From IMG/VR virus record IMGVR_UViG_3300042562_000746, positions 62,001 to 126,000 of that record: 64,000 nt of DNA; one strand, 5' to 3'. This DNA is from a virus. A program made the position numbers and the translations under genes. The notes beneath the pieces are model-generated. The model was not told the DNA's origin and did no database searches. It saw nothing but the letters and a program-made list of their open reading frames with translations. How positions within the stretch are numbered: the stretch's first letter is position 1; every line of letters starts with the position of its first letter. This document shows positions 13,852-22,173 of the stretch, piece after piece.

Positions 13852-14976
13852 TTAATATCTTGTAAAACCAATCGTTACCCTTTCATCTTTGGTCTTATCT
13901 TGCTGATTATCAATGTTATAAATCTCCGCTAATGTTAATCCTTCTTTAGCTTCGGTTTGTTTATTCAACTTCTTTAACAAAGTTTTAGTATCTTCAAAAG
14001 ATAACTTACCAAATTTGTGTTCAGCAATCAATCTACCTTTCCTTAATAAAGCACTATCAATTTTTTCTTTATCCATATTGAAAGTTGCTATTATATAGAT
14101 ATTTAGGATATCACCTAATATACCATCACTTAAATTCAATAGATTAGATACACCAACTGAACTACCACTATTTTGTCTATCACCGATTACTTTCTCAGCA
14201 TCTTCAATAATCAAAACACAATCTTTGTTCTCCATTAAGAAAGGAACAAAATCTGGGTTTACAATACTTTCTGCCATAACAGGTGGTAAAAATAAAACCT
14301 TCTTACCTAATTCATGTGCTAAGTATTTTAGATAAGTTGTTTTGCCTGTCCCCGCTAGTCCATGCAATAGAACTAACTTTGCATTATTATCATTCTTACC
14401 TTGTATAGTATCAACAATATTATTATGCATATCACTAAAACCTGTTCCATAATTCAAATCTAAATCAATTGTAGGTTTACCCAAATCAAATGCTTCGGTT
14501 TCAAATCCGTATGATGTAGATTTCAATAAATGAATCTTACCTTTCATATCCTTCTTAGCAAAATTGTTCAATTCAGGAAATATTTCAAACACCAATGCTA
14601 ATTCACAAGTTGATTGAATCCATAATTTCAAAGGTGCTTGTTTTGCTTTTAAAATCGCTTCATCATCATCTACCTCGTCACCCGGATATGAATCGTTCCT
14701 ATTTGAAAATCCAATTAATATTAAATCATCATTATTCACATATTCATATACTGCAGTAATACTATAATCAGTTGGTTCATAGTATGTCCTTTTTTCATGT
14801 ATACACGTTAATCCTTTCTCTTTCAGATATGGTATAACGCTATCATCAAATATTACATTGTTTGAAAAGTATGCTACATTAATAGATTTACCTGTCTTTT
14901 CTGAAATGTATTTCTCCGAAGGAAACTCACTACCATGTGCCGGTGAATATAATTTGTATTGCTCTTTATGTAACAT
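13852..14976 (-). CDS. AAA+ family ATPase
   Basis: A 374-residue protein. The C-terminal half is a AAA+ module: Walker A GLAGTGKTT (about 207-215), Walker B CVLIIEDAE, sensor-1-like IIATFN and an Arg-finger-like SALLRKGRL, as in the BCS1/FtsH-like branch. The N-terminal 190 residues (starting MLHKEQYKLYSPAHGSEFPS) are unrecognised and may select the substrate. It probably remodels a protein or nucleoprotein complex during infection; the target is unknown. The last gene of its operon, 5 bp after the SGNH-like gene, it ends just upstream of the tmRNA promoter. Confidence 0.85.
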   Translation of the reverse strand: MLHKEQYKLYSPAHGSEFPSEKYISEKTGKSINVAYFSNNVIFDDSVIPYLKEKGLTCIHEKRTYYEPTDYSITAVYEYVNNDDLILIGFSNRNDSYPGDEVDDDEAILKAKQAPLKLWIQSTCELALVFEIFPELNNFAKKDMKGKIHLLKSTSYGFETEAFDLGKPTIDLDLNYGTGFSDMHNNIVDTIQGKNDNNAKLVLLHGLAGTGKTTYLKYLAHELGKKVLFLPPVMAESIVNPDFVPFLMENKDCVLIIEDAEKVIGDRQNSGSSVGVSNLLNLSDGILGDILNIYIIATFNMDKEKIDSALLRKGRLIAEHKFGKLSFEDTKTLLKKLNKQTEAKEGLTLAEIYNIDNQQDKTKDERVTIGFTRY

Positions 14977-14980
14977 TTAT

Positions 14981-15721
14981 TTAAATTTTATTTTTTAATA
15001 ATTCTACTATTTCTTTATGTCCTTTTGGTGATGGATGTCCTCTTTCCTCAAACATACCATCATCCTTAAATCCTTTTAGATATTTTGTTAGGTTTATATC
15101 TTTAAAACTTTTTGGAATTTGTTTCCATAAATCTACTAACCCAAAGTAATCATCCGTATCATCAAATTGTTTTGCTACTTTTTCAGTATTGATATCTTTA
15201 TTTAGAACCATAATTTCATCCCCATCATACTCAAAGAATGCATTTACATAAAGATAAGGTATTTTATTTGCTTCACAAAATGATTTAAGAGAAATTATCT
15301 GATGAAATACCCTTAGTAATGAAGGAGTTAAGTGTGTTTGATGAATTACATACTTACTATCTGTTAATCTTGTCTCATCAATTGTGCCCCATTTATCTTT
15401 ATGTGTCCATAATCTTTCATTTATAAACACATCACCATCAAAATAATCAAATCTAGTAGGTGCGGTGAATGAAATCAATACAAACATCTCATCTACTTTA
15501 ACATATCCTAATTCTTCATTGTAAATTGGCTCACCATTAACAAACTTACATAAATCTCGTAAAGTATTTCTATAAATTCTATCATTGGATATACCACTAC
15601 TTGCTACATTAAAATCTACCAATCCTTTTTCTTTGGCTAACAATGTAGAGAAACGATTAGTTCTATCTTTTAGTTCTGAACCCCAACTAACTGAATCCCC
15701 ATTTGTATATAATACTTTCAT
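14981..15721 (-). CDS. SGNH/GDSL hydrolase-like protein
   Basis: A 246-residue protein with block I NGDSVSWG (catalytic Ser), block II ASSGISNDRI (Gly and Asn oxyanion residues) and a C-terminal HPSPKGH that supplies the catalytic Asp/His dyad pattern (DxxH-like). This is a more canonical member than the 7713 gene. Known relatives deacylate or transfer acyl groups on sugars, peptidoglycan or lipids. Here it lies between an AAA+ ATPase and a methyltransferase-like gene with gaps of 4 and 6 bp, so a common modification pathway is plausible but unproven. Confidence 0.75.
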   Translation of the reverse strand: MKVLYTNGDSVSWGSELKDRTNRFSTLLAKEKGLVDFNVASSGISNDRIYRNTLRDLCKFVNGEPIYNEELGYVKVDEMFVLISFTAPTRFDYFDGDVFINERLWTHKDKWGTIDETRLTDSKYVIHQTHLTPSLLRVFHQIISLKSFCEANKIPYLYVNAFFEYDGDEIMVLNKDINTEKVAKQFDDTDDYFGLVDLWKQIPKSFKDINLTKYLKGFKDDGMFEERGHPSPKGHKEIVELLKNKI

Positions 15722-15727
15722 TTGTAT

Positions 15728-16960
15728 TTAGTTTTTTCTCCATACCCACATTGGTTCACAAAAAGTTTTATCACCCGCTTCTGCTGCTTTTGCTAATGCT
15801 TCATCTGTATATCTACTCTCGTCACCCTCTATGATTGCCCCAGCACCTGCACTACCAGGTCTTTTTGCCATTTCCATACCCATACAGCCTAAGTATTCTG
15901 CACCCTCTTGTTTCTCAAGGTATTCGTTCATAGGAGTAGTGATTGCTCTATAACCTTTATCCGTTCCTTTTGATGAAGCATATACATCGGCAATGTTTAC
16001 AATTAGAACACCACCTTTTTTAAGTGTTTTCCAAATCTTTCCTAATGCTTTGTGTAAGAATTGTTCATTCCATTCATCAATCGTTTTATATCTAACCCAA
16101 CTTTGTGTATCATCATAGGAATACCTTTCAACCGAAAAATAAGGAGGAGAGGTAAAAGCAATATCAAAATAATTATCGTACCCAGCATAGTCGAAATCCT
16201 CTGCAGGAGATTCGACAAAATCAGCTCGCTTCTCCACTTCAAAAAATCCATTGTTCTTTTCATAGAATTCTGCTTGTTGTCTATAAATAGGATGGTTTTC
16301 TTTACGCGGGTCAATACCTACATAATGCTTTCCAGTTTCACTTGCGTAGAACCCACACATTCTATCACCCCAACCTGCTGCAAAATCTAAAATAGTTTCT
16401 GCTTTAAAGTAATCATATAAAGCTTTTGCTACATTTGGTTTAAACTGAGAACAAATATATTTTCTTAATGATAATGCTACTCTTAAACTACCTCTATTAA
16501 TTTCATCAAACTTTAAAGTATACATTGCACCCATTAGTGTAACCATAAATTCATATGTTCTCCAAGTTCTATCTGGACCAGGAGATACCGTCCCATCTAC
16601 ACCCCATCTATTTGCTTGTTGAAAATAGTTTGATGCCTGGTTTCCGGTATTAACTCGTCTAAAATATAATTGTTTACCTTCTATACCTAATCCAAATCTA
16701 CTATCACCTGCTTTACGAATAAACCATTCATCATCTTTTAATAATTCGTTCCATCTCGTTTTCTTTAATGCTAAATATTCTTTACGAGCATCATCTTCAC
16801 TAATTTCTTGATAAGGTAGAGGATATTCCATAGCTAATTTTGCTAAGGATTCACACACATCTGCTTTCTCAAATGTGGTTTGAATATGTTTCCATTGTTC
16901 TGCATTAATATGCAAATATGGTTTCATATTTTTAAACTGGTCGAAATAATCTAAATACAT
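15728..16960 (-). CDS. DNA-methyltransferase-like protein, second copy
   Basis: A 410-residue protein with AdoMet motif I ILDFAAGWGDR (about 190-200), an acidic motif II-like VGIDPRK and catalytic motif IV FTSPPYFSVERYS (about 269-281). It is a clear paralogue of the 521-residue protein at 1216-2781 (shared SPPYFxxERYSxDDxQS), but with a shorter, different N-terminus. The SPPY motif is typical of N6-A/N4-C methyltransferases. The shared 10-bp overlap with the acetyltransferase gene shows they are co-translated. The target base or molecule is unknown. Confidence 0.78.
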   Translation of the reverse strand: MYLDYFDQFKNMKPYLHINAEQWKHIQTTFEKADVCESLAKLAMEYPLPYQEISEDDARKEYLALKKTRWNELLKDDEWFIRKAGDSRFGLGIEGKQLYFRRVNTGNQASNYFQQANRWGVDGTVSPGPDRTWRTYEFMVTLMGAMYTLKFDEINRGSLRVALSLRKYICSQFKPNVAKALYDYFKAETILDFAAGWGDRMCGFYASETGKHYVGIDPRKENHPIYRQQAEFYEKNNGFFEVEKRADFVESPAEDFDYAGYDNYFDIAFTSPPYFSVERYSYDDTQSWVRYKTIDEWNEQFLHKALGKIWKTLKKGGVLIVNIADVYASSKGTDKGYRAITTPMNEYLEKQEGAEYLGCMGMEMAKRPGSAGAGAIIEGDESRYTDEALAKAAEAGDKTFCEPMWVWRKN

Positions 16961-17472
16961 ATTGTTTCTATGTTTTTGTCTGCAACTAGTCTTAATCTAA
17001 AAACTATTCCAGGGATGATACCATCTTTTTTACTTGTCCAAACTATATCTGAATCTTTTACAAATCCATTTCTATAATAAAAGTTAACTGCTTTATCATT
17101 ATATTTTCTAACTGTCAGAAATAAATTTTCTGCGTATTGTGATTTACAATATTCTATAAACTCAAATAAAATCTTTTTAGCATTTCCATTGTGTTGGTCG
17201 ATATTTGCAATTTGATGTAAAATAAAATCACCACTTTTTTTATAAGTGGTTGCGTTTCTACTCATCTTACCATGTCCTTTGTATTTACTAAATGTAATTA
17301 CAACCCCATCTTGCAATATAATATTACCTTTCTTAATATATTTTTCAAGTTTATAACCTTGCTTATATAAGTGTGGAAATATTTCTGGATACAAATCTAT
17401 AATTGCCATAGCCTGATTTGTGGCTACAATCATTTCATTTGTACCTCGTTCTGCTTTTACAAAGTTAAGCAT
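16951..17472 (-). CDS. GNAT-family N-acetyltransferase-like
   Basis: The start is taken at the ATG at 17470-17472; the two codons before it begin with TTG and are unlikely. The 173-residue protein ends with the GNAT core: a beta strand ILHQIANID, an acetyl-CoA-loop-like region QHNGNAKKILFEFIEYCK, and the motif-B-like LFLTVRKYNDKAVNFYYRN with GF, typical of small-molecule or protein acetyltransferases. It overlaps the asparagine synthetase stop by 8 nt. The substrate is unknown; amino groups produced or used by neighbouring enzymes are candidates. Confidence 0.75.
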   Translation of the reverse strand: MLNFVKAERGTNEMIVATNQAMAIIDLYPEIFPHLYKQGYKLEKYIKKGNIILQDGVVITFSKYKGHGKMSRNATTYKKSGDFILHQIANIDQHNGNAKKILFEFIEYCKSQYAENLFLTVRKYNDKAVNFYYRNGFVKDSDIVWTSKKDGIIPGIVFRLRLVADKNIETICI

Positions 17473-18922
17473 ATTCAAAAAATTTATTTAGGTTTAGAGT
17501 GTCTTTATACAAATATAACTCTTTTAATTTAGATTTCAAAATATCCTTACGGCTTTCTATCAATTCACCCGTCCTTGCCCCCTTTGCAAAGAAAACTTTA
17601 GGTCTCCAAAGTAGTTCATCACTAATTTCGCCACTAAAAGCTGCTCTTAAAAGTGGTTTCATATGTCCTTTTTCTTTCTGATATAATGGTGGAATGTTTA
17701 AACTATATTCTACAAATGGTCTCCAACTATATGGTGTACGAACTTCAACTGTCCCACCCCACATTATAGATTGATTGGTAGTTAAGAAATTTGTTTTATG
17801 CACATCCTCTACTAACTTCCGTCTTGCCTTATCATAATCATCCGGCTTATAATGAAATGCTTGAATGTGACCATAACTTCCCCAAATTTCATCCGATAAA
17901 TCTCCGCTGAATACTACTTTAAATCCCAACTCGTCTATCTTTTTTCCTAATGCAACTTGAGCAATTGCACTACCTAAGTTTTGCCAACGGTCTTGTTCAA
18001 TAACATAAAGAGTTTCATCAATTGCATTTATAACATCATCTTCTGTTAATATAATTTCATGTAGTTTTACATTAAATTCTTTAGCTGCAATTCTTGCGTA
18101 TTTAATATCATCGTTTATTGTATTACCATCACCCATTGATACCACAAACGCTTCTATATCAGGTTTTATTTTAGAAAGTAAGTAGGTTATAATTACACTA
18201 TCAATACCACCGCTAAGAATTGTACAAATAGGAACATCAGAAACCATTTTTACTTTTACCGCTTCATCTAATTGTTTCCTAATATTTTTAATAATAGTTT
18301 CTCTATCATCATTTATAATTTCAGTTGGTAAAGTGTAGTATGTTTTAATACTATTCTCTAATGTTTTATAATTGTATTCTATATAAGTTCCAGGATAAAC
18401 TGTCTTAACTTGTTTTTCGTATAAATCTGCGGTTGGTAATCCTTTTTTTTCTGATGCGAATACTAACTTACCATCATTATCAATTGCATACCACAAAGGT
18501 AATTCACCAACATAATCTCTTACAATAAATGCAGTATTAATTCTACTATCGACTATACAAAAAGAAAACATACCATCCAATTCAATGAATGATTCAACTC
18601 CAAATTGTAAGTATGCATTTAAAATTATTTCTGTATCTGATTTTGTTTTTCTAGGGAGTGAAATTTTTTCCTCTAATTTTTTTGTGTAATCACTTTCCCA
18701 TAACTCACCATTGTACACAATACAAACTGATTTATCGTCATTCCACATTGGTTGATTTGCAGATGACGATAAATCTTGTATTGAAAGGCGGTTGTGTCCG
18801 ATATAAAAATTATCTACAACATCTACTTGAGAAGCATCTCTGCCTCTATGAATTATTTTATTTAATTGGGTAAAGGTTTGCTCTTTAGATGTAAACCAGT
18901 TACCACCTATTATTCCACACAT
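17465..18922 (-). CDS. Asparagine synthetase (glutamine-hydrolysing) family
   Basis: A 485-residue two-domain amidotransferase. It begins MCGIIGG, exposing the N-terminal Cys nucleophile of class II glutamine amidotransferases, with RGRDASQV and YNGELWE for glutamine binding. The C-terminal synthetase domain has the ATP pyrophosphatase loop ILSGGIDSV. The usual product is asparagine from aspartate, ATP and glutamine. It is shorter than E. coli AsnB (about 554), and family members can amidate other carboxylates, so a role in modifying a sugar or nucleobase is possible. It lies upstream of the acetyltransferase and methyltransferase genes. Confidence 0.88.
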   Translation of the reverse strand: MCGIIGGNWFTSKEQTFTQLNKIIHRGRDASQVDVVDNFYIGHNRLSIQDLSSSANQPMWNDDKSVCIVYNGELWESDYTKKLEEKISLPRKTKSDTEIILNAYLQFGVESFIELDGMFSFCIVDSRINTAFIVRDYVGELPLWYAIDNDGKLVFASEKKGLPTADLYEKQVKTVYPGTYIEYNYKTLENSIKTYYTLPTEIINDDRETIIKNIRKQLDEAVKVKMVSDVPICTILSGGIDSVIITYLLSKIKPDIEAFVVSMGDGNTINDDIKYARIAAKEFNVKLHEIILTEDDVINAIDETLYVIEQDRWQNLGSAIAQVALGKKIDELGFKVVFSGDLSDEIWGSYGHIQAFHYKPDDYDKARRKLVEDVHKTNFLTTNQSIMWGGTVEVRTPYSWRPFVEYSLNIPPLYQKEKGHMKPLLRAAFSGEISDELLWRPKVFFAKGARTGELIESRKDILKSKLKELYLYKDTLNLNKFFEYA

Positions 18923-18959
18923 ATATAACTAATTTACGAAACTTATTTAATAAAACCTA

Positions 18960-19223
18960 TTATTTTATAGCTTCATTTATAGCATTTACATATGCTAATT
19001 TAGAACTCAATCCTGTAAACCTTTCAACAATTTCACCATTTTTTTCTATGATGATTGTTGGGACTGATGTTACATTATATTTTTGTGTTTCTTCCATATA
19101 ATCATCTACATCATAATCTTCAAACTTTACATTTGAAAATTGTCCTTTAATCTCTGTCATAACCGGTGCTAATGCTCTACATGGCCCACACCACACTGCA
19201 CTAAATTTTTTAACTGTTACCAT
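18960..19223 (-). CDS. Thioredoxin
   Basis: The start is chosen at the ATG at 19221-19223; the longer frame begins with TTG and overlaps the PhoH gene more. The 87-residue protein has the active site AVWCGPCRALAPV (CGPC) and the cis-proline SVPTIII, so all thioredoxin-fold essentials are present, though it is shorter than the usual 105-110 residues. It probably reduces the disulfide formed in the nearby cobalamin-type ribonucleotide reductase. A role as polymerase processivity factor, as in T7, is unlikely beside a family-B polymerase with a clamp. Confidence 0.92.
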   Translation of the reverse strand: MVTVKKFSAVWCGPCRALAPVMTEIKGQFSNVKFEDYDVDDYMEETQKYNVTSVPTIIIEKNGEIVERFTGLSSKLAYVNAINEAIK

Positions 19224-19932
19224 TTTTTTTGTTTTTAAAATCTTCATATTCTTCCAATAGGGCATCAACTACCGAATGTCTATGATTTACTAATAATGTT
19301 TGCGATGCCATCTCTTTTACTTTTTGCGCTACCCTAAGTAAAAATCCAAATCCACTTTCTCCTTTTTGTTTTAAGTCAACCTGAGCAGTATCGCCACATA
19401 CTACCATTTTACTTCTAATACCCAATCTACTTACAATCATTTCCATTTGTTCGTGAGTGCAGTTCTGAGCTTCATCCACAATTACAAATGAGTCTAAGAA
19501 AGTTCTACCTCTCATAAATGCTACCGGCACAATTTCAACTTGTCCGTTTGTTAATATCTCATCTATTTTTTCTCTATTATAAAGTAGATAGAAGTTTGAA
19601 TAGATTGGTTGCATCCAGGGTTCCATCTTTTCTCTAAGGTCTCCTGGTAAGAATCCAATTTCTTCTTTACTTACTGTCGGTCTTGTAATGATAATTTTAC
19701 TAACCGTTTTCTTAAATAGCATATCCAATGCAATTTGACAAGCTAATAGTGTTTTACCACTACCCGCTTTACCACTTAGGATTGTGATTGCGTTATTTAA
19801 AATTTTATCTTTTGCCTCTTTTTGTTCTTCGTTCAATTGAATTTGAAACTTAATAGGTCCTTTTTCTTTTTGCTTTTCTTCTTTGATTTTCTCTGTCAAT
19901 TCTTTATGTTTTGTTGAGTGATTTTCTGCCAT
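19210..19932 (-). CDS. phoH: PhoH-like P-loop ATPase
   Basis: A 240-residue protein with LSGKAGSGKTLLACQIAL (Walker A), the diagnostic ITRPTVSKEEIGFLPGD block, DSFVIVDEAQNCTHEQ (Walker B, DEAQN) and MVVCGDTAQVDL. This is a single PhoH domain as found in many marine and T4-like phages; no PIN domain. Family members are RNA-associated ATPases, but the phage role is not established. It overlaps thioredoxin by 14 nt and the Cys-rich small gene by 37 nt. Confidence 0.93.
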   Translation of the reverse strand: MAENHSTKHKELTEKIKEEKQKEKGPIKFQIQLNEEQKEAKDKILNNAITILSGKAGSGKTLLACQIALDMLFKKTVSKIIITRPTVSKEEIGFLPGDLREKMEPWMQPIYSNFYLLYNREKIDEILTNGQVEIVPVAFMRGRTFLDSFVIVDEAQNCTHEQMEMIVSRLGIRSKMVVCGDTAQVDLKQKGESGFGFLLRVAQKVKEMASQTLLVNHRHSVVDALLEEYEDFKNKKNGNS

Positions 19933-20096
19933 AACGTTTCTAATTGAGTATTATCTGTTATATGTTTTGGTTCATACGGACAATGGCGGCACTTATTACC
20001 ACAGCAATAACCTCTTGCCATATGATACTCTGGAGTAAAAACCACCTTACCTTGTTCCAAATAGTATAACTTTTCATTTTCTTTATTTAATTTCAT
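19896..20096 (-). CDS. Small Cys-rich protein (DUF5522-like)
   Basis: A 66-residue protein: MKLNKENEKLYYLEQGKVVF, then TPEYHMARGYCCGNKCRHCP. The CCxxxCxxC cluster would bind zinc or an Fe-S cluster. The FTxxYHxxRGYCCGNxCRHCPY pattern matches small proteins common in Bacteroidota, supporting the host assignment. The 37-nt overlap with phoH is large but the motif is unmistakable. Confidence 0.8.
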   Translation of the reverse strand: MKLNKENEKLYYLEQGKVVFTPEYHMARGYCCGNKCRHCPYEPKHITDNTQLETLWQKITQQNIKN

Positions 20097-20161
20097 CTGT
20101 TTGTCCTAATAGGATGATATATCCCATTAATAATGTTTTGAACTACGTTATCATGTACCAT
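20093..20161 (-). CDS. Possible 22-residue coupled mini-ORF
   Basis: ATG directly follows the reductase stop (TAAATG) and its TGA overlaps the next ATG (ATGA). It encodes MVHDNVVQNIINGIYHPIRT plus two residues. Perfect spacing suggests a real coupled peptide or a coupling leader; its size makes it uncertain. Confidence 0.35.
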   Translation of the reverse strand: MVHDNVVQNIINGIYHPIRTNR

Positions 20162-22018
20162 TTACTTAACCTCACACGCACCACCAGCACACGCTAACTC
20201 ACCACTTAGGTCTGTCATATCTTCGGTTTCAATAACTTTAGATAAGTCAACATCACTTAATGTTTTTAATAGTTCTTCATATCTTTCTTTTGTACAATCT
20301 TCAAATGGTGCTTGAATATAAGTTCCACCATCGTAAGGCAATACTGAAAGTCCATTATAAAATTCTTTATTTTCCCACATCCACTCACCAACTGCTTTCC
20401 ATTCATGTTCTCTAATAGATATTGTTGCAGATACATTATGTGAATTTGAACCACTTCTATGCCCAGGTTTAATCCATTCACCATGTACTTTTTTAACTCT
20501 CTCTAATAATTGAATTGGAGATTCAGTTCTAAAGATTGCAGTATCAGGTGCTTTTTGTGGAATACCAATTACTGCCGTATCATGTGGTCTGAAATATTCA
20601 TCTTCAATTAATTCAGGATGATTGATTAATAAGTGTGAATACATTGATTCATTCTTACCAACTCTTACTCTACGAATATAATAATCATTATGCCATGCGT
20701 GAATACCACTACTTGTTCCTAATGTTAATGATGTAGTTCCTGCTGGTTTAACCGTTGTTGTTCTTGCTGAAACATTTATTTTTAATATTTCTGCTACCCT
20801 TCTATTTTCTGTCTTAACCACTTTTGCAGATTCTTTCATATCCAATTTCAAAACTGCACCACTACCAATACCCGTCATAGATACACCAATCAATGCATCC
20901 TTTTCGGTTGTTCTCTGCCATATTGGGCGAAGGTAATGGAAATCAGTATAACCTGCTTGCAATGTTCCTATGAATGATGCTGCTTTTACTCTTGCATTCA
21001 AATCGTCTTGGTCTACTACATCACTTACATTAACTTCACATAAGTTACAGAATTGGAAAGGTCTTAATGCAATTTCACAACATGGGTTAGTTCCCCAATC
21101 TTTGTCGTTTGATAAGTAGATACCAGGTTCACCTGCTCCACTTGCTTCAATTCTTTTCCACAAATCCATAAAATAATCCTTTGTGATTTTGTGTCTCATT
21201 AATACCGCTGAGTTATTTGCTCTACCTCTTTGTGGATTTGTTTCCCACCATGCACCACTCTTACAACTAATCATTTGTTCATCACTTGCTGAGAACAAAC
21301 AAATTAATGCTGCTCTACGAATACCACCTGCCAACACTGCATCAGCAATATGGCAAACTATATCATGTACTTCAATTGGATTTAATTTATCACCATCTTT
21401 TTTAGCATCAAAAATACCGTCAATCTTAATTAGACATTCTTTTAATGGTTGAGGACCTGGTGCTTTACCACCACTTGTAATTAATCGTGCTCCCTTTGCT
21501 CTAATATCTCTAAAATCAAATACTGGTTTTGAACCACCAAAGAAATATGATTTTACTAATACTGAAATTGAATCCGCCCATCCTTCAATAGAATCACCGA
21601 TAAGAAATCTACGAGTCTTATCTGCATTTGGTTTTCTAATTTCAGGTAATGCATCAACATGATGTGATTGTACTGAATATCCTACACCAGTTCCACCTAA
21701 AAGTAAGAACATAATTTCAGAGAATACTCTCCAATCATCAATAGGTGCGAATGCACAATTATAAATTCTATTTGGTGAAATTTCAATTGGTTTACCTGCG
21801 AACTGCATTGAACGCATTGAAGGTAACACTTTCTTATCATAAACAAACTTATAGTTCTCTCTGATTTCTTCTTCTAAATTGGGATATGTTTTTATATGCA
21901 TATCCATATTTCTTGTAACCAACTCCTGCCACGTCTCTCTTCTTTTTAATTCTGGCTTATATTTTGCGTACTTCATGTACACCGTAATTTCTGATAGGAT
22001 TCTTGTTGAAATGTCCAT
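20162..22018 (-). CDS. Ribonucleotide reductase, adenosylcobalamin (class II) type
   Basis: Makes deoxyribonucleotides. The 618-residue protein matches the monomeric class II enzyme: RIYNCAF (redox Cys 88), GGTGVGYS, NPCCEI (about 311-316), FCNLCEVN with the active-site Asn 325 and Cys 327, and the C-terminal ACAGGAC pair (Cys 610, 615) that shuttles electrons from thioredoxin. There is no partner radical subunit gene nearby and no class III glycyl-radical end, in keeping with B12 use. It is shorter than the roughly 740-residue lactobacillar enzyme. The thioredoxin gene lies 0.9 kb downstream. Confidence 0.85.
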   Translation of the reverse strand: MDISTRILSEITVYMKYAKYKPELKRRETWQELVTRNMDMHIKTYPNLEEEIRENYKFVYDKKVLPSMRSMQFAGKPIEISPNRIYNCAFAPIDDWRVFSEIMFLLLGGTGVGYSVQSHHVDALPEIRKPNADKTRRFLIGDSIEGWADSISVLVKSYFFGGSKPVFDFRDIRAKGARLITSGGKAPGPQPLKECLIKIDGIFDAKKDGDKLNPIEVHDIVCHIADAVLAGGIRRAALICLFSASDEQMISCKSGAWWETNPQRGRANNSAVLMRHKITKDYFMDLWKRIEASGAGEPGIYLSNDKDWGTNPCCEIALRPFQFCNLCEVNVSDVVDQDDLNARVKAASFIGTLQAGYTDFHYLRPIWQRTTEKDALIGVSMTGIGSGAVLKLDMKESAKVVKTENRRVAEILKINVSARTTTVKPAGTTSLTLGTSSGIHAWHNDYYIRRVRVGKNESMYSHLLINHPELIEDEYFRPHDTAVIGIPQKAPDTAIFRTESPIQLLERVKKVHGEWIKPGHRSGSNSHNVSATISIREHEWKAVGEWMWENKEFYNGLSVLPYDGGTYIQAPFEDCTKERYEELLKTLSDVDLSKVIETEDMTDLSGELACAGGACEVK

Positions 22019-22173
22019 TGTTTTTGTATTTTTGTAAAATTAATAAATAAAACTTTTTTCGATAAAAGTATGAAATGTACCAATAACTATTAGTATATTC
22101 ATATATAGATACGACTTTTGAAAGAAAAAAACCCACTTTTTATAAGTTTTTTTTTCCACAAGTTATATACTTA

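Noticed and set aside
19224-19268. N-terminal extension of the thioredoxin frame
   Set aside because: It starts with TTG and overlaps phoH; the ATG at 19223 gives a normal thioredoxin beginning MVTVKKFSAVWC.
22081-22140. A promoter between the helicase and reductase genes
   Set aside because: A TCGTATCTATA-like -7 box exists near 22104-22114, but the -33 position has no TTTGGTA, so it does not meet the pattern used for the other promoters.
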